A stretch of DNA of 64,000 nt from Luscinia megarhynchos (GCA_034336665.1 JAPFBE010000002.1:16222906-16286905), one strand, 5' to 3'; counted from the stretch's first letter, positions 9,344 through 23,732 are shown. A program made the numbers and translations. The notes: generated by a model from the sequence alone, not told the origin.

Positions 9344-9394
9344 GGGGGTGTGTGTGCACAGCCCACACGTGTGTCTGTGTGTGCGTGTGCGCTC
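9344..9394 (+). repeat. TG/CG-rich alternating tract with CACGTG E-box
   Basis: An interrupted run of TG and CG dinucleotides surrounds the palindrome CACACGTGTG (9364-9373), whose centre is a canonical E-box CACGTG at 9366-9371. It is both potential Z-DNA and a bHLH-type site at the upstream edge of the promoter. Confidence 0.5.
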
Positions 9395-9500
9395 TCCGTG
9401 CCGGGTCACCCTGCCCGCCCGAGCGCTGCCCTCCCTTCTCCCTCGCCGCTGGGCCGCCTCCAGAAGGCGAGGGGGCCCGGGCTGGGCTTTGGGTACTGGC

Positions 9501-9530
9501 ATTTCTTTCTTTTCTTTTTTTTTTTTTTTT
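9501..9530 (+). repeat. Pyrimidine/poly-T tract at the island edge
   Basis: CTTTCTTTTC leads into 16 consecutive T (9515-9530). It marks the abrupt end of the CpG island. A nucleosome-disfavouring poly(dA:dT) tract is plausible. Confidence 0.8.
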
Positions 9531-12500
9531 GGTCACTCAAACTCCCCGACAAAGCAGTGTTGGCAGCTTTTCATTGCCACTCGGGTTTTTCATCGGGATT
9601 TGCTTTTGAAGCCAGTACGTGATGTCTTTAGCAAATAAACCAAATTAAATATTTCTTGCATCACCTCCGTGTTCTCCCTCCTCCCGTGCCCGCGCTCCCC
9701 TGGCAGCCTGTGTGCTCAGCTGTGAGCACCTTGGCCCCGCTACAACCTTCCCTTTGGAGTTCAGTGTCCAGAGCAGATCCCTGCTTTAAGCGAACAGGAC
9801 CACCATTCTCAGAGTTTTCTAGGTTTTTACAAGCCCTTTTTTCAGCCTACATTTAATCATATTTGTAAGACCCGATGCCCATTTCACAGGGAGAAACCAA
9901 GGCAGGAAGATGCAGAGTAGCTCGCTGTGTAGCTGTGGACTGACGTGACTCCACTTCTGCCCGAGGTTTTGGCCACGGGCACTGTCTCTGGGCTATTTTT
10001 CCTCTTGAGTTCACTTAAATTATACCTTGAGAAGGCTTACAGTGGTGGCAGGTTCTCTGCTGTGGGTAACCTGCCCTACGTCCTGCCCAGAGGCAACACG
10101 GGAGGCAAATGTAAGTGAAATCCCTGGCTAGTTTGCAGCTGGTGGTCAGGGCAAGAGATAGCATTCACCGCTGAACTGGGGATTCATGGACAAATCAGAC
10201 CCTCAAAGAGTATCTTCTGGAGAAATGTGTTCTGGTATTCTTATTGGACAAGAAAATGATGGCTCTTTATTGTTAGAGACAGTGCTTATCTTCCCCCTCG
10301 TCCTAGTCACAAACCCAAGACTAAGTGATCTCTGAAGCTAGGTCTGAACCTCTACTTGTCCTGCTCAGCTGTCCCTTAAAGTCTGTCCTGCAGGCCTCTG
10401 GGACACATAGCATCTGGCTCCTTCCTTGCTACTCATTGTCTGAAAGCCTCAGATTGTGATCACCAGAGTCATCAGGGAGAAAGATACTGGCCCTCCTTGT
10501 GCACAAGATGCCTTAGAAGAAAGGAGCCATCCCAGCTGCTGCTGGTGCCGAAGGGAGTTCTAGGTCACTCATCTCTTCACAAGGACCTGAGTTCAAAATA
10601 GATGTTCCAGGCTGCAAGTTGAAATAAGACCATGGCAAACCCCCTGCAGCCAGCAGGAAAAGTTTCTTCTACTAGAAGTAGTCAAACTGCCTCCCAGCCA
10701 CCAATGTGAAAATCCAGCCCTCTGACCACACCGGTGTGCACAGGAATGTAATTTGTCTTTCCTTTGCACAACTGTCTTAACAAGAAAGACTCAATGAGGT
10801 GTCAAAGAGGAGACACGTCCCCAGGAATGCATATCAGATGGTGGCAGCTGATCCCCCCTTGGATATAAAACCAGTCATCTCAAATTCAGTTTGGGTCAGA
10901 GGAAGAAGGAAGAACTGAAAGTCTGGCCCTTGGGGTTATTTCCATGGCCACCTGAAAAAGCAGCCAAAGAGGCAGCTGTGAGCTGAGGGCTCTGCTCAGC
11001 CTGTTCCTCTCGAGAGAGCACAACTAAGGGCTGAAGAGCTGCCCTGAGCCCAGTTCAGTGTCCTTCCAGCAGGCTGCCCCCCTGCCAGGTAAAAAATACA
11101 GTCCCAAGGGCTTTGAAAATGCAGCATACCAAGCTGTTTATCCCAGGCAGACCACATCATCTCCTTCTGTTTTTCCATCAGTAAAAAGGAAGTGCATACC
11201 CACTCAGTAAAGTACTTTGGGAAAAGTACTGTGCATGATTGCTAGTAGGAGGCACAGAGCAATCTTCTCAAACCTGCAAATGAGGGAAATTCTTTAAAAC
11301 TTTTCAGTGAGATCTAAAATGCCGCATCAATTGGCACATAGGAAAAAAAAAATCCAACAACAACTTCATTGCAGAATTTAGATACTTTTAAAATTTCACC
11401 TAAAAGAAGTCCTACAGGATACAAATCCTCTTTAAATGACTGTGTGTATAGCTGAACAGGGAAGATTATTGAGGTTTTCTTCTCTCTAAAACTCTGCTGT
11501 ATTTTTCAGGAGGACACCTATTTCTAAACATCCTCTAGTTTTACTCTTGAAACCTCACTCAGAAACTGTTTTTCTGAAATGGCTCACAGGTATTTTATAT
11601 ATAAATATATACACATACACACATTAGGCTCTCAAGAAACCACGATACATTAGGTAGTCTTGAATAATTCATTGTAAAGCACCCCATGATAAATCTCTAG
11701 TTGAACAGTATGTGATTTTGCTAGAATTCTTGGCATAAATTGAATGTGAAGCACTGTGGTAAATTTAACTATGCTGAGCGTCAAATGTGAAAACTTTACA
11801 TTGTGCATTACATCCTGACATGCAACTGAGAATCATTATTATTAAGGCTTCGGGGAATTTTTGAGGGAACTTCTGAAGTTCTGAAAAGAAAAAGAGCAAG
11901 ACTGAGTGCTGTTCTCTATAGAAGCTGAGATTTTCTCAGAGAAGGGAAATTCCATAAGTAATCTGTATTGAATTAACATAAAGGTTTCTCTAAAAGAACT
12001 GCTGTCTATTAGCTTATGCTCTGAGGCTTCTCATTGAGCACCACTCGTATAAAAGTCAGAGGATCTTGGCTTACCTGGTACCAGCCAGTGCTTAGAGCTT
12101 TCCTAGGTCTTGCCACTCCTGCAGCAGGGCTGGAGAGATAGGGCAGCAACCGCTGGTGTGAGGGGAGGTCATTTTCCCCTTTTCTGTAGCAGTAGCTGTC
12201 ACCCCAGATACTCACAGCTCTCCCTTGTCAGCACCAGCCAGGCAGTTTCCTGGAGGTGGGCAAAGGCAGCTGCAGGGATCTGGTCGTGCACCACTCCTCA
12301 CAGCCTGCACCTCCAAACAAGAAACTGGGACATTTTGCATGGCAATATCCTTCATCTCCACCCTTCTCAGGATGTCCTGAAGGTGGGTTGCTTTTCATTG
12401 TCCCATAAGTTGGCTCAGTTCTTTTTGATTTGGAGAAACCGGCATTAAATAATGCAAACTGTTCCATCGAATAATTTTGGCACGACCTTACTTTTTATTT

Positions 12501-15500
12501 ACTTGTGTACACTGCAGCTCTGTGTGGTGGTACTTGGTATGAGCTCCTGTGGCTAAGACAAGGCACAAATCTGCCCGGCTTCAGGTTAATCATGTGATAT
12601 AGGGCACAGTTCACTGACAGAGCTTCACCTTTTTTTCCAGGTATTATTAACCAAACATTTCTATGAACTTCAACATCGCTGATACCAGATCTACTTATTT
12701 ACATCATCTTCATCTTAATGATATCAGAGCATCTCAGACAAGAGTACCTGTGTTTAAGAGGCCATGCTAAGATCTCTTTTGGTGACATTTTGTCCTTCTC
12801 CCTCTTTGGAAGAGTCCCAGCTGCTGGGGTGCTTACCCAAGGGTAATCACAGGACAGCTCACGGAGGCAGGGGAAGAAATCCTATTTTAACCCCACTTTA
12901 ACCACCACCACCACCACAGCCTGACATCCTCCCAGCACATGAGGCCTCATGTGGCTGGTCACAGGACAGAGATCAGACAAGAGACCAGCCACAGAGCACA
13001 GCAGCCAATGAGAAGAATACCTAGCAGAGACCCTGTGAATGTCCTTTGGTACTGCAAGCCCTGGTGAGACCAGTGCTGAGCCCTGCAGGGACACCTGATG
13101 AGGCCAAGAGACAGAGAGTCACCCCCAGCACTTTCCAGGCTGGCCCCACTCCCTGCCTGGCCAAACCATTTATGAAGGCATGCCAAAGTCGTGGAGCAAA
13201 ACAAAGAATAATTAAAATTGTACTGGTTAAACCAGTGTGCCTTTTTGTCCAAAGGAAGGCCCAGTGGCAGGCAGATGGTGTGGCCCTGCTGCTGCTGACC
13301 TGCCCTTAGCAGGATAAGGAGCAGGCTGGACCACTGGCATGCTGTGAATGCCTTGTACTCAGCACACCACACATCCAGCAGGGTTTTGTGGGATGTGACA
13401 TTAAGCACTTCTGGGAGGGAGATAATTGCCACGCAGAATTACGAGATCTGGAAATCTGGAGGATTTGGGAGAAGGCAAAGGCTCATCTGCAGTGCATGGA
13501 ATTATGATACCATTTGTGTTACATTAAAGGGCTGAGCCAGCACAGACTCCCCACCTCCTCCCAGAGATGGAGCTCACCCAAGGCCCTGAGCAGAGTCTTG
13601 TGTCCAAACACGAGGCAAGTTTGAGCTTGGGCCGGTGCTCTGAAGTGAGTGTAGATGTACCCATGAAAAGCAAGTCCCAGAGCTTTTGGCTTTCCACTGA
13701 AAATTGCTTCTGTCTTTTCAGAAAGAGCTGCTTTTCTGTAGGTCAGCAGGCTCTGCACTTTCATAGCCTTTTTACTCCCTTCCACTCTGGTATTTTTACT
13801 TCTGAGTTAGAGAGGTTTCTGAACTTTTTCATGAAGTTGCTCATATTTTCCACTGCATCTCCTTTTTACCTCACCCCACCAGTTCACTCTGATCTTTCTT
13901 TCTCAGTAGCTCTAGGTTCTGAACTCTTCATTTAAATATGGTGTGGCTTGCCAGCACTTTTTCCTAAGCCTTTTATTTTATCAGTTAAAGAAACAGGAGA
14001 CACATGAGGCACTTAACACAAGTGCACCTTGCCAAGATGCCTTCAGTGGTATGCTTTTTCTTTAGGTTCAACCACAAACATTTTAACATATCTGAATGAT
14101 TAAAAAGCATTCCAACCCATGCTTTCTTCCCCAAGTATTTTTGCCATTCAGTGGCCCTCTAGTATTGCTTGCCACAGATATGTGTGGGAGAGGTCTTTTA
14201 AATATCACTTTTTGAGCACGTTAAGTTAGCTTAACTGCTCAAAGGTTGCAGGGTTAAAAGGAAATAAGTAAAACAGTTATTTTCTGTGGAAATATTTTCC
14301 ATTGCCTCCTCCCCAGTACATATATGAAGAGAAGAAATCCACAAAGGGGAAAATAATCCCTATTCTATTGAAAATTCTCAAACATGTACAAGTTTATTTG
14401 ATTACTGGAATGTTTACTTTGTAGGCATATTGCAGATCACTAGGCAAAGATCAACAACAAAGCTTCAAGTTCCTTTAGCCTTTATTTCTCCAAACTATGA
14501 AGTGGCATTCAAATAGTACACAGAATATTTGCAGTGGTGCATCACAAACCACACAGCTCACCTTTCATAAGCCATACTCTATCATTTAAAGATGTTCAGT
14601 CATCCTTAAATCCAAATGGCTACAACAATAATTAAACATATGGCTTTGCTTTGAATGATTGTGCTTCTATGTAATTTCCCTGTTTAGGGGGTCTCCTGAA
14701 AAATCATTTTCTCTAGTTGTGGCCAGTGATTTTATGAATCTTTTTAGTCTAAGGCTAACAAGGTCAAACTCCAATGCTGAGGAGTGTAGAAAATTTTAAA
14801 ACACACTGAAGGAAATAAATGAGAGTTGAAAACACAGCACTTGCAGCTGCCCCAAAATTTCACTGTAAAAGCCCTGGATCTCATTTTCCAAAAATCCTGT
14901 CACAGTATGACTGCATCCTTTACCCATTTTCACACACTGATAAACAATTACCCACGTAGTGTACAAGATAGAGGAATGACAGACGAAGGAGAACTGCAGT
15001 GATATGAATAAGAAACATGGGTCAAGGCTGGCTTCTCACTGCAGGAAGGAGAGAAATAATGGGGGTTTGGTTTTTCATGGATCAGCTGATGGCTGCTACA
15101 ACATCCAGCCCTGTTTGTTGTTTCCCCCTGACCCAAACTGTTGCTCCAGTCTGGCTTGGCAGCCCCCACATGGACTTCTTCAGCTCCAGCTGCACATTGC
15201 AGCTCTTCCAGAAAATTGTGCCATGGCTTCATCACATTCCAAGGTCCTTTTCATCAAAAAGGAGCAAGACGTTCACAACTGACTCTATCTTCTGTTTAAA
15301 CACTTGAAAGGCAACATCAAAACACATTCTAGGGTGCAGCAGCAGGTCTCAAAGCTGTTTGTCTGTTGGCTTAAGAAGTGGTACAACAGAAATAGCAAAC
15401 TATTTCCTTCAGAGGTGAATCATTCCCCAGCCCTGTCTTTATAGCAAGTGCTAAGGCCTTTTTTTAAGTCACAAAAACATGGTCTATATATTATTTGGAC

Positions 15501-17699
15501 CAAACTGTGGAGCAGCCATTCTGATGAATTAAATGTGTGTATATTTGTGGAAAGTAGAATCTGACACTGATGCACTGTTAAACTTGCAGATAAGCTCATG
15601 GAAACACAAGAAAAAGCAAATTAAGACATTGAATCCTCTGCTGCCTTAAATTATCAAAGTTCCTTGAAGATTATATTATTGCCATAGAAATGCTACAGGA
15701 GGAGCAGCCAGTAAACCCATAGTCCCAAAAACAGTGTGCACTCATTTCTTAAAAATACTGTTTGTCTGCTTGACCAGAAGAAATCCAGCATGGAGACCAG
15801 GCCAGCTGAGATAAAGAGAACCAAGCCACATGAGGCAGATGCTAGACACAGATAGGAGACAAGCCTGTGAAGAACAGTTCAGCTCCCCAAAGGCTTCAGG
15901 CACCAGAGTGCAGTGAGGGGGAAGAGTACATAGCACAGCTGTGAATCCCTCTATGGAGAGGCATTTCCTTTGTGGAGTGATTTTTCCTGTGCCTGTCTTC
16001 AGGAAAGAATTTGTGTGTCTGTTAAGTCCCACTAATGCACTCTCAGAAAACCAGAGCATGTGCTTAAGGGGTTGTTGTATCAAGTTTTGCAGGCATCATT
16101 TGAGCATGTGAGTTATCCCCTTGGCTTAGTGGGACCATGCATTCCTGGAGTCCCTGATGATCTTTCTGTAGCCTCCACAGTGAACTCCAAATGAAAAAGC
16201 AAAGTGAATATTACTAAATCAAGAAAGTTCATAAGTGAAACATTACTGAGCACGTCCTCCCCCATCTAAGGCTCCATTTTGGGGTATCTGATCCTGTGAG
16301 CAGCTTGCACAACGAGGCACCGAGGTCAACAGTGCTCACAAACCACAGGTTGTGCTTTCTGTTGAGTCAGAGGCTTTGCTGGCAAACATTCAGAGCCAAT
16401 TCTGCTATGATCCACCATGCATGTTCTAATTACCAAGACAGTAGTGCCATTCTGGTGTAATGTTTTAGAGATCCTTCTCTAGTAAAAAAACATAACCGTG
16501 CATTACTTTTTGTTGTCTCTTAAACAGAAATACACAAAGCTGTAAAAACACTTCTAATTATGTTTAAAAACCAAATCACATTAAAACCAAAGCTGATGCC
16601 AAGAACAAATTATTCACACAAACCAAGGGATGCAGAAACACTTCACTCCATTGCTATGGACTGCAGGATAAAGTAAGAGGATAATTCAGTCTGGTTTATG
16701 GAGGCCGGACTCAGGGTACCTACCTTGGTGTCTCCCCTTTTTGCCCCACAGGCTGCATATAGACTTTCTTTTTAATATCCCCTTTCCACTTACACATTCT
16801 TTTTAACTACTTCTTCATTCCCTACTCCCATTCCCAGGGCTTGTCTTCCTGTTGTGGTTTGTCTCTTTATCCAGTTGTACTCCACACTATTTATCTTCTA
16901 TTTCAAAGCACCTTTTCCCTACCCAGACTGCATGTGGAGACACTGTGTTCCATCTTATTTTTCTCAACTTTGGATGTAGCTTGAGAAGTTGCAGGTTAGG
17001 AAATGAAAGACTGAAGTTTCCTTCATCTATTTCTCTATCACCCTCCCTCTGGGCTGACCATTTGGTGGATACCTCTTAAGCAGCTCCCAGGAAGCACAGA
17101 GAAGACATGGAAATACAAAGCTGCTTCTTGTTTTCAAATTTGGGACCTGCTGCCCAGCACTGTTACTACCGAGGCCAAAAACATCCCTTGTGGTATTGTG
17201 GAGTTGGTTGGATGCAGTCACAAAAAGTGATCAAAAGGTGATTCTGGAAGCTTACTGCAGAATCCCAGTCCCCTTGACCTATAAAGCACAAGTGGATCAG
17301 TCTGACTGATAAAAGTACCGAGTATGACCTAAACACTGAGCTCTGGAAACTCATGAGGCACGTCAGCACACATTTCTTACCTAGACAAACAAGGATTTGC
17401 AGTGAAGTGAAACATTGAATAGAGGATTATCTCTATTTGTGGGCAAAGTCCTCTAGCTAAATCTGAACCACAGATCTTCACATCTGAAAATAAAACCATT
17501 ATCTAGATTTTCCTCCTGTGGTGCAGATGATGTAGCAATGCTGCCAGAGACTTCTATTCCTTATTGCTGTCTTCTGCTGCTGCTTTCCTGCTTCCAGAGG
17601 GAAGAGTAAACAGTTAACAGCAGCTCCTTCCTCCTTAGGCAAAAAGATGACTTCAGCTCCTTGTGTGGAGTGGGCAGGAGCCACCACCTCCTGTCATTG
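9531..17699. other. Upstream intergenic DNA, no gene seen
   Basis: Ordinary AT-leaning non-coding DNA. Reading frames are short and without protein resemblance. Minor items: a short TATA/CA-rich patch at 11591-11626, (ACC)5-6 at 12901-12917, and a sequence near 14150 (GGCCCTCTAGT) that partly fits a CTCF core but misses its last bases. No interspersed repeat family was recognised. Confidence 0.6.
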
Positions 17700-18196
17700 T
17701 GACAGCCTCACCTCTGTGCACTCTCACACACACCTGAAGAGAGCACAAGAGAGAGCAGCAAAAACAGGTCTTTGCTCCAAGGGATGGCAAGCCAGGAACT
17801 GAGGTGACCCCACAGCCTGCCCTGCAGCCTCAAGTAAGCCAAGCAGGATGGGCTCAGAGATACCAACCAAGAGTCCAGACCATGAGGCAAAAGCATGCTG
17901 ACAGGGCAGATCCCAGATCAAAGCAGGAAGGCAGAACCAGAAGCCAGCTCATAAGTCAGGTCCAGTGATGTCCAGGTAGGGCCATGATGATTAGACAGTG
18001 CCCAGTTTAGGCTGGGAAGCCAGTCCAGAGAAAAAGGTCTCCATAGCAAGCCCTAGCCAGGCTGAGCTGGAGACCAAAATACCCCTGACAGCTCAAGCAG
18101 AGGCTGACAGTCCCCAGATGAACTGAAAAGGGCCTTTGCTCCTTTTAAGGTGGTTGGGTGAGGGTCTCAGTTTTTGAGAACTGTTAAGCGTTCTCA
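17700..18196. repeat. Repeat-like block of unknown family
   Basis: This 500-base block of GC-balanced, purine-rich sequence is rich in CAGG, CCAG and GCCAG words and unlike its flanks. It ends in a perfect 7-base hairpin TGAGAAC/GTTCTCA (18175-18196, 8-base loop). Its texture resembles a dispersed bird repeat, perhaps a solo LTR or satellite monomer, but I cannot assign a family and found no clear terminal TG/CA or target duplication. Confidence 0.35.
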
Positions 18197-18244
18197 GGAC
18201 CCTGATGGTGATAATGAGCAAAAGAAACTGCAAAACATACATGT

Positions 18245-18282
18245 GTGTATATATTTTTTATATATATATATATTTATATACA
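18245..18282. repeat. TA-rich microsatellite
   Basis: Alternating TA with a short T-run interruption. It follows the unclassified repeat-like block by about 50 bases. Confidence 0.75.
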
Positions 18283-18630
18283 CAACCTATATGTCACTAT
18301 GTTAATTCTCTGTTTATTAAGCCCCTCTTTCCATTTCCAAACATAAGGCTTATGATTTTAGAACCTCTAAGGCTTGGAATAGACCTTAACTCTAAAAATC
18401 TATCTGTTGTCACACAGCAAGCAAAAGATTAGGATGTTAAAGAAAGACACAGCTGCAATAAATGGATTGCAAGTACTTTTAGGCAAGTTTCAAGCTGCAA
18501 ATAATATGCCTGTATTCCAATTTGCATCCAAGCTACTTTAAAATCTATTCAAGAACTTTCTAGTTTGCTTGTCTACAAGTCATTATAAATCTGGAAAAAT
18601 TTGTTCTGCGCTTCCAACATCCTTTCACAT

Positions 18631-18928
<298 letters not shown>

Positions 18929-21900
18929 CATTACTGCTTTGTACTTCTACTACTACCTGTTGTGCTCATTTTAGACTGTTTTTCCCAAATTGATTCTCCT
19001 TTTGATCTTTCCATTCCAAAAGGATAAGTTTTCCAAGATGCTCTCTATTTTTTATGGTCTTTAGTAGCACCTGTACTCCTTCCTAAGTTAAAAATCAACT
19101 CAGAAAATTAGTGCTGTTTGCCTTCTCCCTGCTCTCTAGTAGATACTAGTGAGTATCTGGCACATCAGTCAGGTTATTTCAAGCAGTGCAGACAGGCTTG
19201 AATGCAAACACACACAGGGCTGGGCTTGCAAGTGCTGGATTTCCTGGAACAAGATTATATTCTAATTATCCTGCAGTAAGACATTTCGGGCCTGTTGGAA
19301 AAAAGTATACAAAATATGAAACAATGATTCTTATTAATAACTTACTTTACCTCGTGTCTCAGCTTAATTTGGTTTTCTCTGTGTTTACAGTCTGATTTTA
19401 TGTGATAATTATTCCTGGCCAAATTATCTGAAACAATTTTTAAAACATTTAGTTTTGCAAATGTTCCCGTACAAATGGAAATCCCTTAATAGAGTTCAGT
19501 TATTATGTTTATTCTTCCCTCTTCATTGCAAGTTTGTGTAATTAGTTTTTAATTTAGTTTATGTTGGAATATTTTAATATTTTAAATCCTGTCCATGTGC
19601 TACCGTTACCTCAAGTGGACCAGGTTGAAGTCAGATGGATTTCCAGGCTGTGGAGAGATGTTTTCTACTCAGGTTACTTTCTCAGCTGTGATTGTGTGAG
19701 TTGTAGTCCCACCTGAAGCTCACAGCTCCTTCTTTGCCAGCAGAAGGGGTTGTGTGGACACTCCCTGAGCTGCTCCACTGCACATGGGCTAGTTCAGACT
19801 GCCTTCTTCAGTGGTTTGAGGTAACTGAGTTCATTCTGTAAATAAGCAAATGGTGTATGTAAACACATTTCCACCTGCTGGCTGATCAGTGGGAACGAGA
19901 CCTCTGCACTGGAACAGTCACCAGTACCTTGCAGGGACATTATCTCCAACCAGCAGAGACAGCCTCACAGTAAACATCTGCTTGTGACCTGGCTTAGCTA
20001 AAACCTGGAAAGCAGGAATGCTGCAAAAACTACTTTACCTTCAAAAAGAGATGGGGGTGACCAAGAATGACTGCATGGGGCATTTCCCCCTGGGCTGGTC
20101 TGGAAAATGCAGGCATGGAGCCAGCACGCAGCAAACCCTCCCAGACTGCACAGATGAATCAACAGAACGTCAAAACCATCTCTATGGAAGAGTTACTCAA
20201 GGATGATTCATGACCACCGTCAGAAGGAAAACGATCCAGGGAGAGGACAAGGACAGTTTCAGCTTCTCAAATTGCTTCAGAGAAAATGAATCTGATTCAC
20301 ACTGAACTCTGGCCACCACGAGTGCCCAGCATGCCTTGATCTTTAGAGGCTGGCAGCTGCTTAGCATGTCTTAATGGAGGAGGTCTGAAATATTTTAGAA
20401 ACTACAGAGCAGCCTGTGAGGCTTGAACCAACAATTTCACACAGGGAAGATTTGGGCAGGGACTGCAGCTACCTGCATCCAGGAACACTCCCACAAGCTG
20501 GAGAGGTGTGGCAAGGGCGCCTCTTCTCACTTAATGAGCATGTTCTTATCAGAAGTGAAGCCTCATATCTGAGAAACCAAAGATGAGGACAATGAAAAGA
20601 GAAAACCAAACGTGATAGAAAGAGCATCACACATGCACATTTGAGTCCAGGCAGCTTCTTGCACCCTTTTCCATCTCTGTAATTATGGAGGGGCTGCCAG
20701 GATCCAGCCTTCAATAAAAGGCATCTGTTCCTGAAGTGAAAACCAGCACTTAGCTGCTAACAGCTCACAGTAACTCTACACATCAGTGCAGAGCAGGAAA
20801 TGAAAAACGCCTTCTCTAACTATGTTATAATGGCAGTTTTAGGTAGATGGAACATTAGCAGCAGATGCCAAGCTGGAAGTTGGCCACACCATTGGCTTTT
20901 CAGCAGCAGCTTTGGTCTTTGGAAGCTTTTCACAGGCTGACAATGCTTCAGAAGAGTCTACTTTTGTCTGGGACTACAAAAATCAATTGCATCACGTGTA
21001 CATGGCATGAATGGTTACCATGTGGACAGCCTCTTCAACCAACTGGCATTTATTCTAGGTTATCACATCAAGAGCTCCACATGGAGCTTTCTCCACCTTT
21101 GTGGTGCAGTTTGTCAGAAGATGATTGCCATTTTTAAACTCAATTTTTCTCATTCAAAGCAAGAATAGATTATTTTTCTCCCAACAGGCAAAATTAGTTC
21201 CCTCAGGGAAGATTTGTATGGTAAAGTGGTAAAGTGTCTTGTAAGGCATTTCAAGGCTTGTGCACAGCACCCATGTCACTGTAGTGGTGCTCCTCTTGTC
21301 TTTTAAATTTCTATAAAATGGGTCTTGAGCTCTAACTACCTCTAAATCCTTCTTTCAGTGCAGAAAACTGTACCAGGTAGTTCTGCCAATGTCAAAACTC
21401 CTTGCCATTAGCAAATCCTTCTCAATCAAAACAGATGCATTTCATACATGAATTTCACTCAAGGTGCACCAGAGCAGAGGGACAGGTTCCCAGCTCAGCC
21501 CACGTAGCTTCACTAGTCTTTTGGAACAGCAGAGACGAACCACAATGTCCTGAAACCCATCTGGTTTCACTCTGGGGGAGTTGCCTAACTTGCTAATATG
21601 AAGATAGCAGAGCACCTTATATATCCTTTTATCTCCTTTGAGGATGGCATAAGGATCAAGACTAGGGCATCCTCACCACCAGTCGATGCTTGGTTGCTGC
21701 CCTCAGCCTGTTTGCTTCTCCTTTTAAGCTGTTCTTGGGACCACCACTTGTCACAAATCTAAGAAGCTTCCAGATTCCACCCTCAGTTAGGAAACTTGTC
21801 CACTTCTGGCCTAAGATTCAGCTTATGGGTGTTGCTTAAAAAACATTTCCCTTTTCTAACCACCACCCCCTACCACCCCAGCTATGCCTTGTATCTGCTG

Positions 21901-23714
21901 CAGAGACTTGGAACACACTTCTTAGCAACTCCATGGTGAATCAAACATGTTACACAATTATTTGATTGAAGGAATCATTCCTCTTCAACTGGGAAACCAT
22001 TATGTTATGGATCTGCACAAAACACTTTTCAAGTGATCTTTCATCCAACAGTCCAGAGCAGCTGTTAATATTTAAGGAGCACCAGAAGCTGGTAAGTGTC
22101 TCTGAAATGTCTATGGGATTTAAATGTTCTCTGTGAGGTCTACTTGATAGACTTATTGTTATTGTGACTGGGCCATAGGACTGATTCATCTGCTCCTGGA
22201 GTATTTCCTAGTGCATAGCAAAGAAAAGGTAGCAAAAATAAATTTCCATACATATGCATGGCACACATATACCTTATGTACCTTATGTGTACTGACATAT
22301 AAAAATGTGCTCAGAATACATTTCACACTGTAAAGTTCACCACTTAGCAGTTGGGAAACACAAGAAATGTCACCTGTGCAGCAGAGTTTAGTCCTGTGCA
22401 GTGAGTACTGGAGCCCAACATTGTGCTGTGCTCCTTTGCTGTGTGTGAAGGCCAGCCCATGCTCTGCATATTGCTGAGGGTGGGACCCCAGTGAAACAGG
22501 ATCAGCTGTGTTTTGATCACAGCTCCTCCCGAGGAAGAGTCACTGCCCTGGTGCTACCACCAGCTGCTCATCACCCCTCCTCTACCAGGGACATAATCGC
22601 ACTTTCTGATCTGCCAGCACAGCTCCATCTGTACTCATTTCCTAACTCAAATTCTGCCAAATGATCTAGTTTTTCTGGGGGGCAGCACGGGGGTGTGTGT
22701 GCCTTTAAATGGCAGGCAAAGCAGTGCCCACTCTGAGGCAGTTCATTTTTGCAAAGCCGAGGAACAGTGAGACGAGCTCTGCGAGCAGCAGACCTGAGAG
22801 GTCAGCACCCCGTGAGACAGGATCTGCTGCAGCCAGAAAATTGTGTGTGATTGCACCATTAATGAGCTCCTGTTCAATATTCCTTTTTGCCATATTGCTC
22901 AAGGCATGCTACCAAAGCCTTAGTAATGGTGCCACTCAAACCCTGTGGTGGAGACAGAATTACTAATATCCATAACACCCGCCACTCTAGTATCACAAAT
23001 GCCCATTTGTTCATTAAATTTAAATGCCCAGTTTGATTTGTTTTTTTAGAAGCTTTAGCATTATACAGCACTTTACTTGACAAGGGAACAACTTATGTTG
23101 ACTTTTGCTGCAAACATAAGCATCAGCACCTGAAATCTGGAATACAGTATGTAAGAAACACACTTGCTTAAATAAGCTGTCAAACTGTCAAAGCTTGATT
23201 AACATCATATAGGAATTAGAGCAGAACCAAGACACAGCTCTGACAATCTCTAGTCTCTATCCTCAGTTCTTTTTCTCATGCAATACCCATTTGCAATTTT
23301 CTATATAGAACAAGGAAGGGGACCCTGGATATGTCCCAGGGCATATTCATCCTGTGTCTTCAGCAAAGAAGTGTCCTGAGGGAAAAGGTATGTATGATGA
23401 CACAGTTAAAATTATAGGTCTCAGTGCTGAGAGCATTTTGCAACCTCTAGCATTGCCCAAAAAGTAAGGACTTGATATTTTTAAACATTAACAAGGGGGA
23501 AAAAAAATCTAAGTTTATAAAAACACACTGAAAGCCCAGAAATGCACTTCTGTTTTCTCTCAGTACCCCAGCACACAAGAGCCTGCATACTGTTCTTGAA
23601 GACATCACCTACTTTAACTGAAGGACAATTTTTGTTGGTGTTTGACCATTGTCTGGTGTATCTGACAGGCTCTCACCTGGTATGCAAGTTTGTGTATGTG
23701 AGTGTACACCACAA
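18929..23714. other. Intergenic DNA, no gene seen
   Basis: AT-leaning non-coding sequence with only short, unconvincing frames. I see no repeat family, splice-bounded exon or CpG island. A short interrupted TG run lies near 22690. Confidence 0.6.
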
Positions 23715-23732
23715 ACACACACACACACACAC
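23715..23732 (+). repeat. (AC)9 microsatellite
   Basis: Nine AC units, about 60 bases from the 3' end of the adjacent CR1 element. Confidence 0.9.

Larger units (their letters stand above)
7010..9490. promoter_or_regulatory. CpG island covering the HIVEP1 promoter and first exon
   Basis: About 2.5 kb of extremely GC- and CpG-rich sequence stands out from AT-rich flanks. It contains many Sp/KLF-type GC boxes, G-run clusters on both strands, CGG, CTC, GGGA and CA repeats, a CRE, an ETS/GC-box pair, a CArG box and an E-box. There is no TATA box near the likely start, as is usual for island promoters of broadly expressed regulators. Long stop-free frames on both strands (for example plus 7455-9638) are a by-product of scarce A/T. 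The distance to HIVEP1 exon 2 (about 2-4 kb) and its uniqueness in the window make it the HIVEP1 promoter by inference; divergent transcription is plausible. Confidence 0.9.

Noticed and set aside
7455..9638. Plus-strand open frame of 727 codons across the CpG island, with other 300-500 codon frames on both strands
   Set aside because: Stops are rare in G/C-only DNA. The translations are Pro/Arg/Gly/Ala low complexity, open frames exist on both strands at once, and they run through CA, CTC and CGG repeats and a poly-T.
14140..14165. CTCF-like core GGCCCTCTAGT
   Set aside because: It departs from the consensus at the final two positions and has no supporting context; too weak to list.
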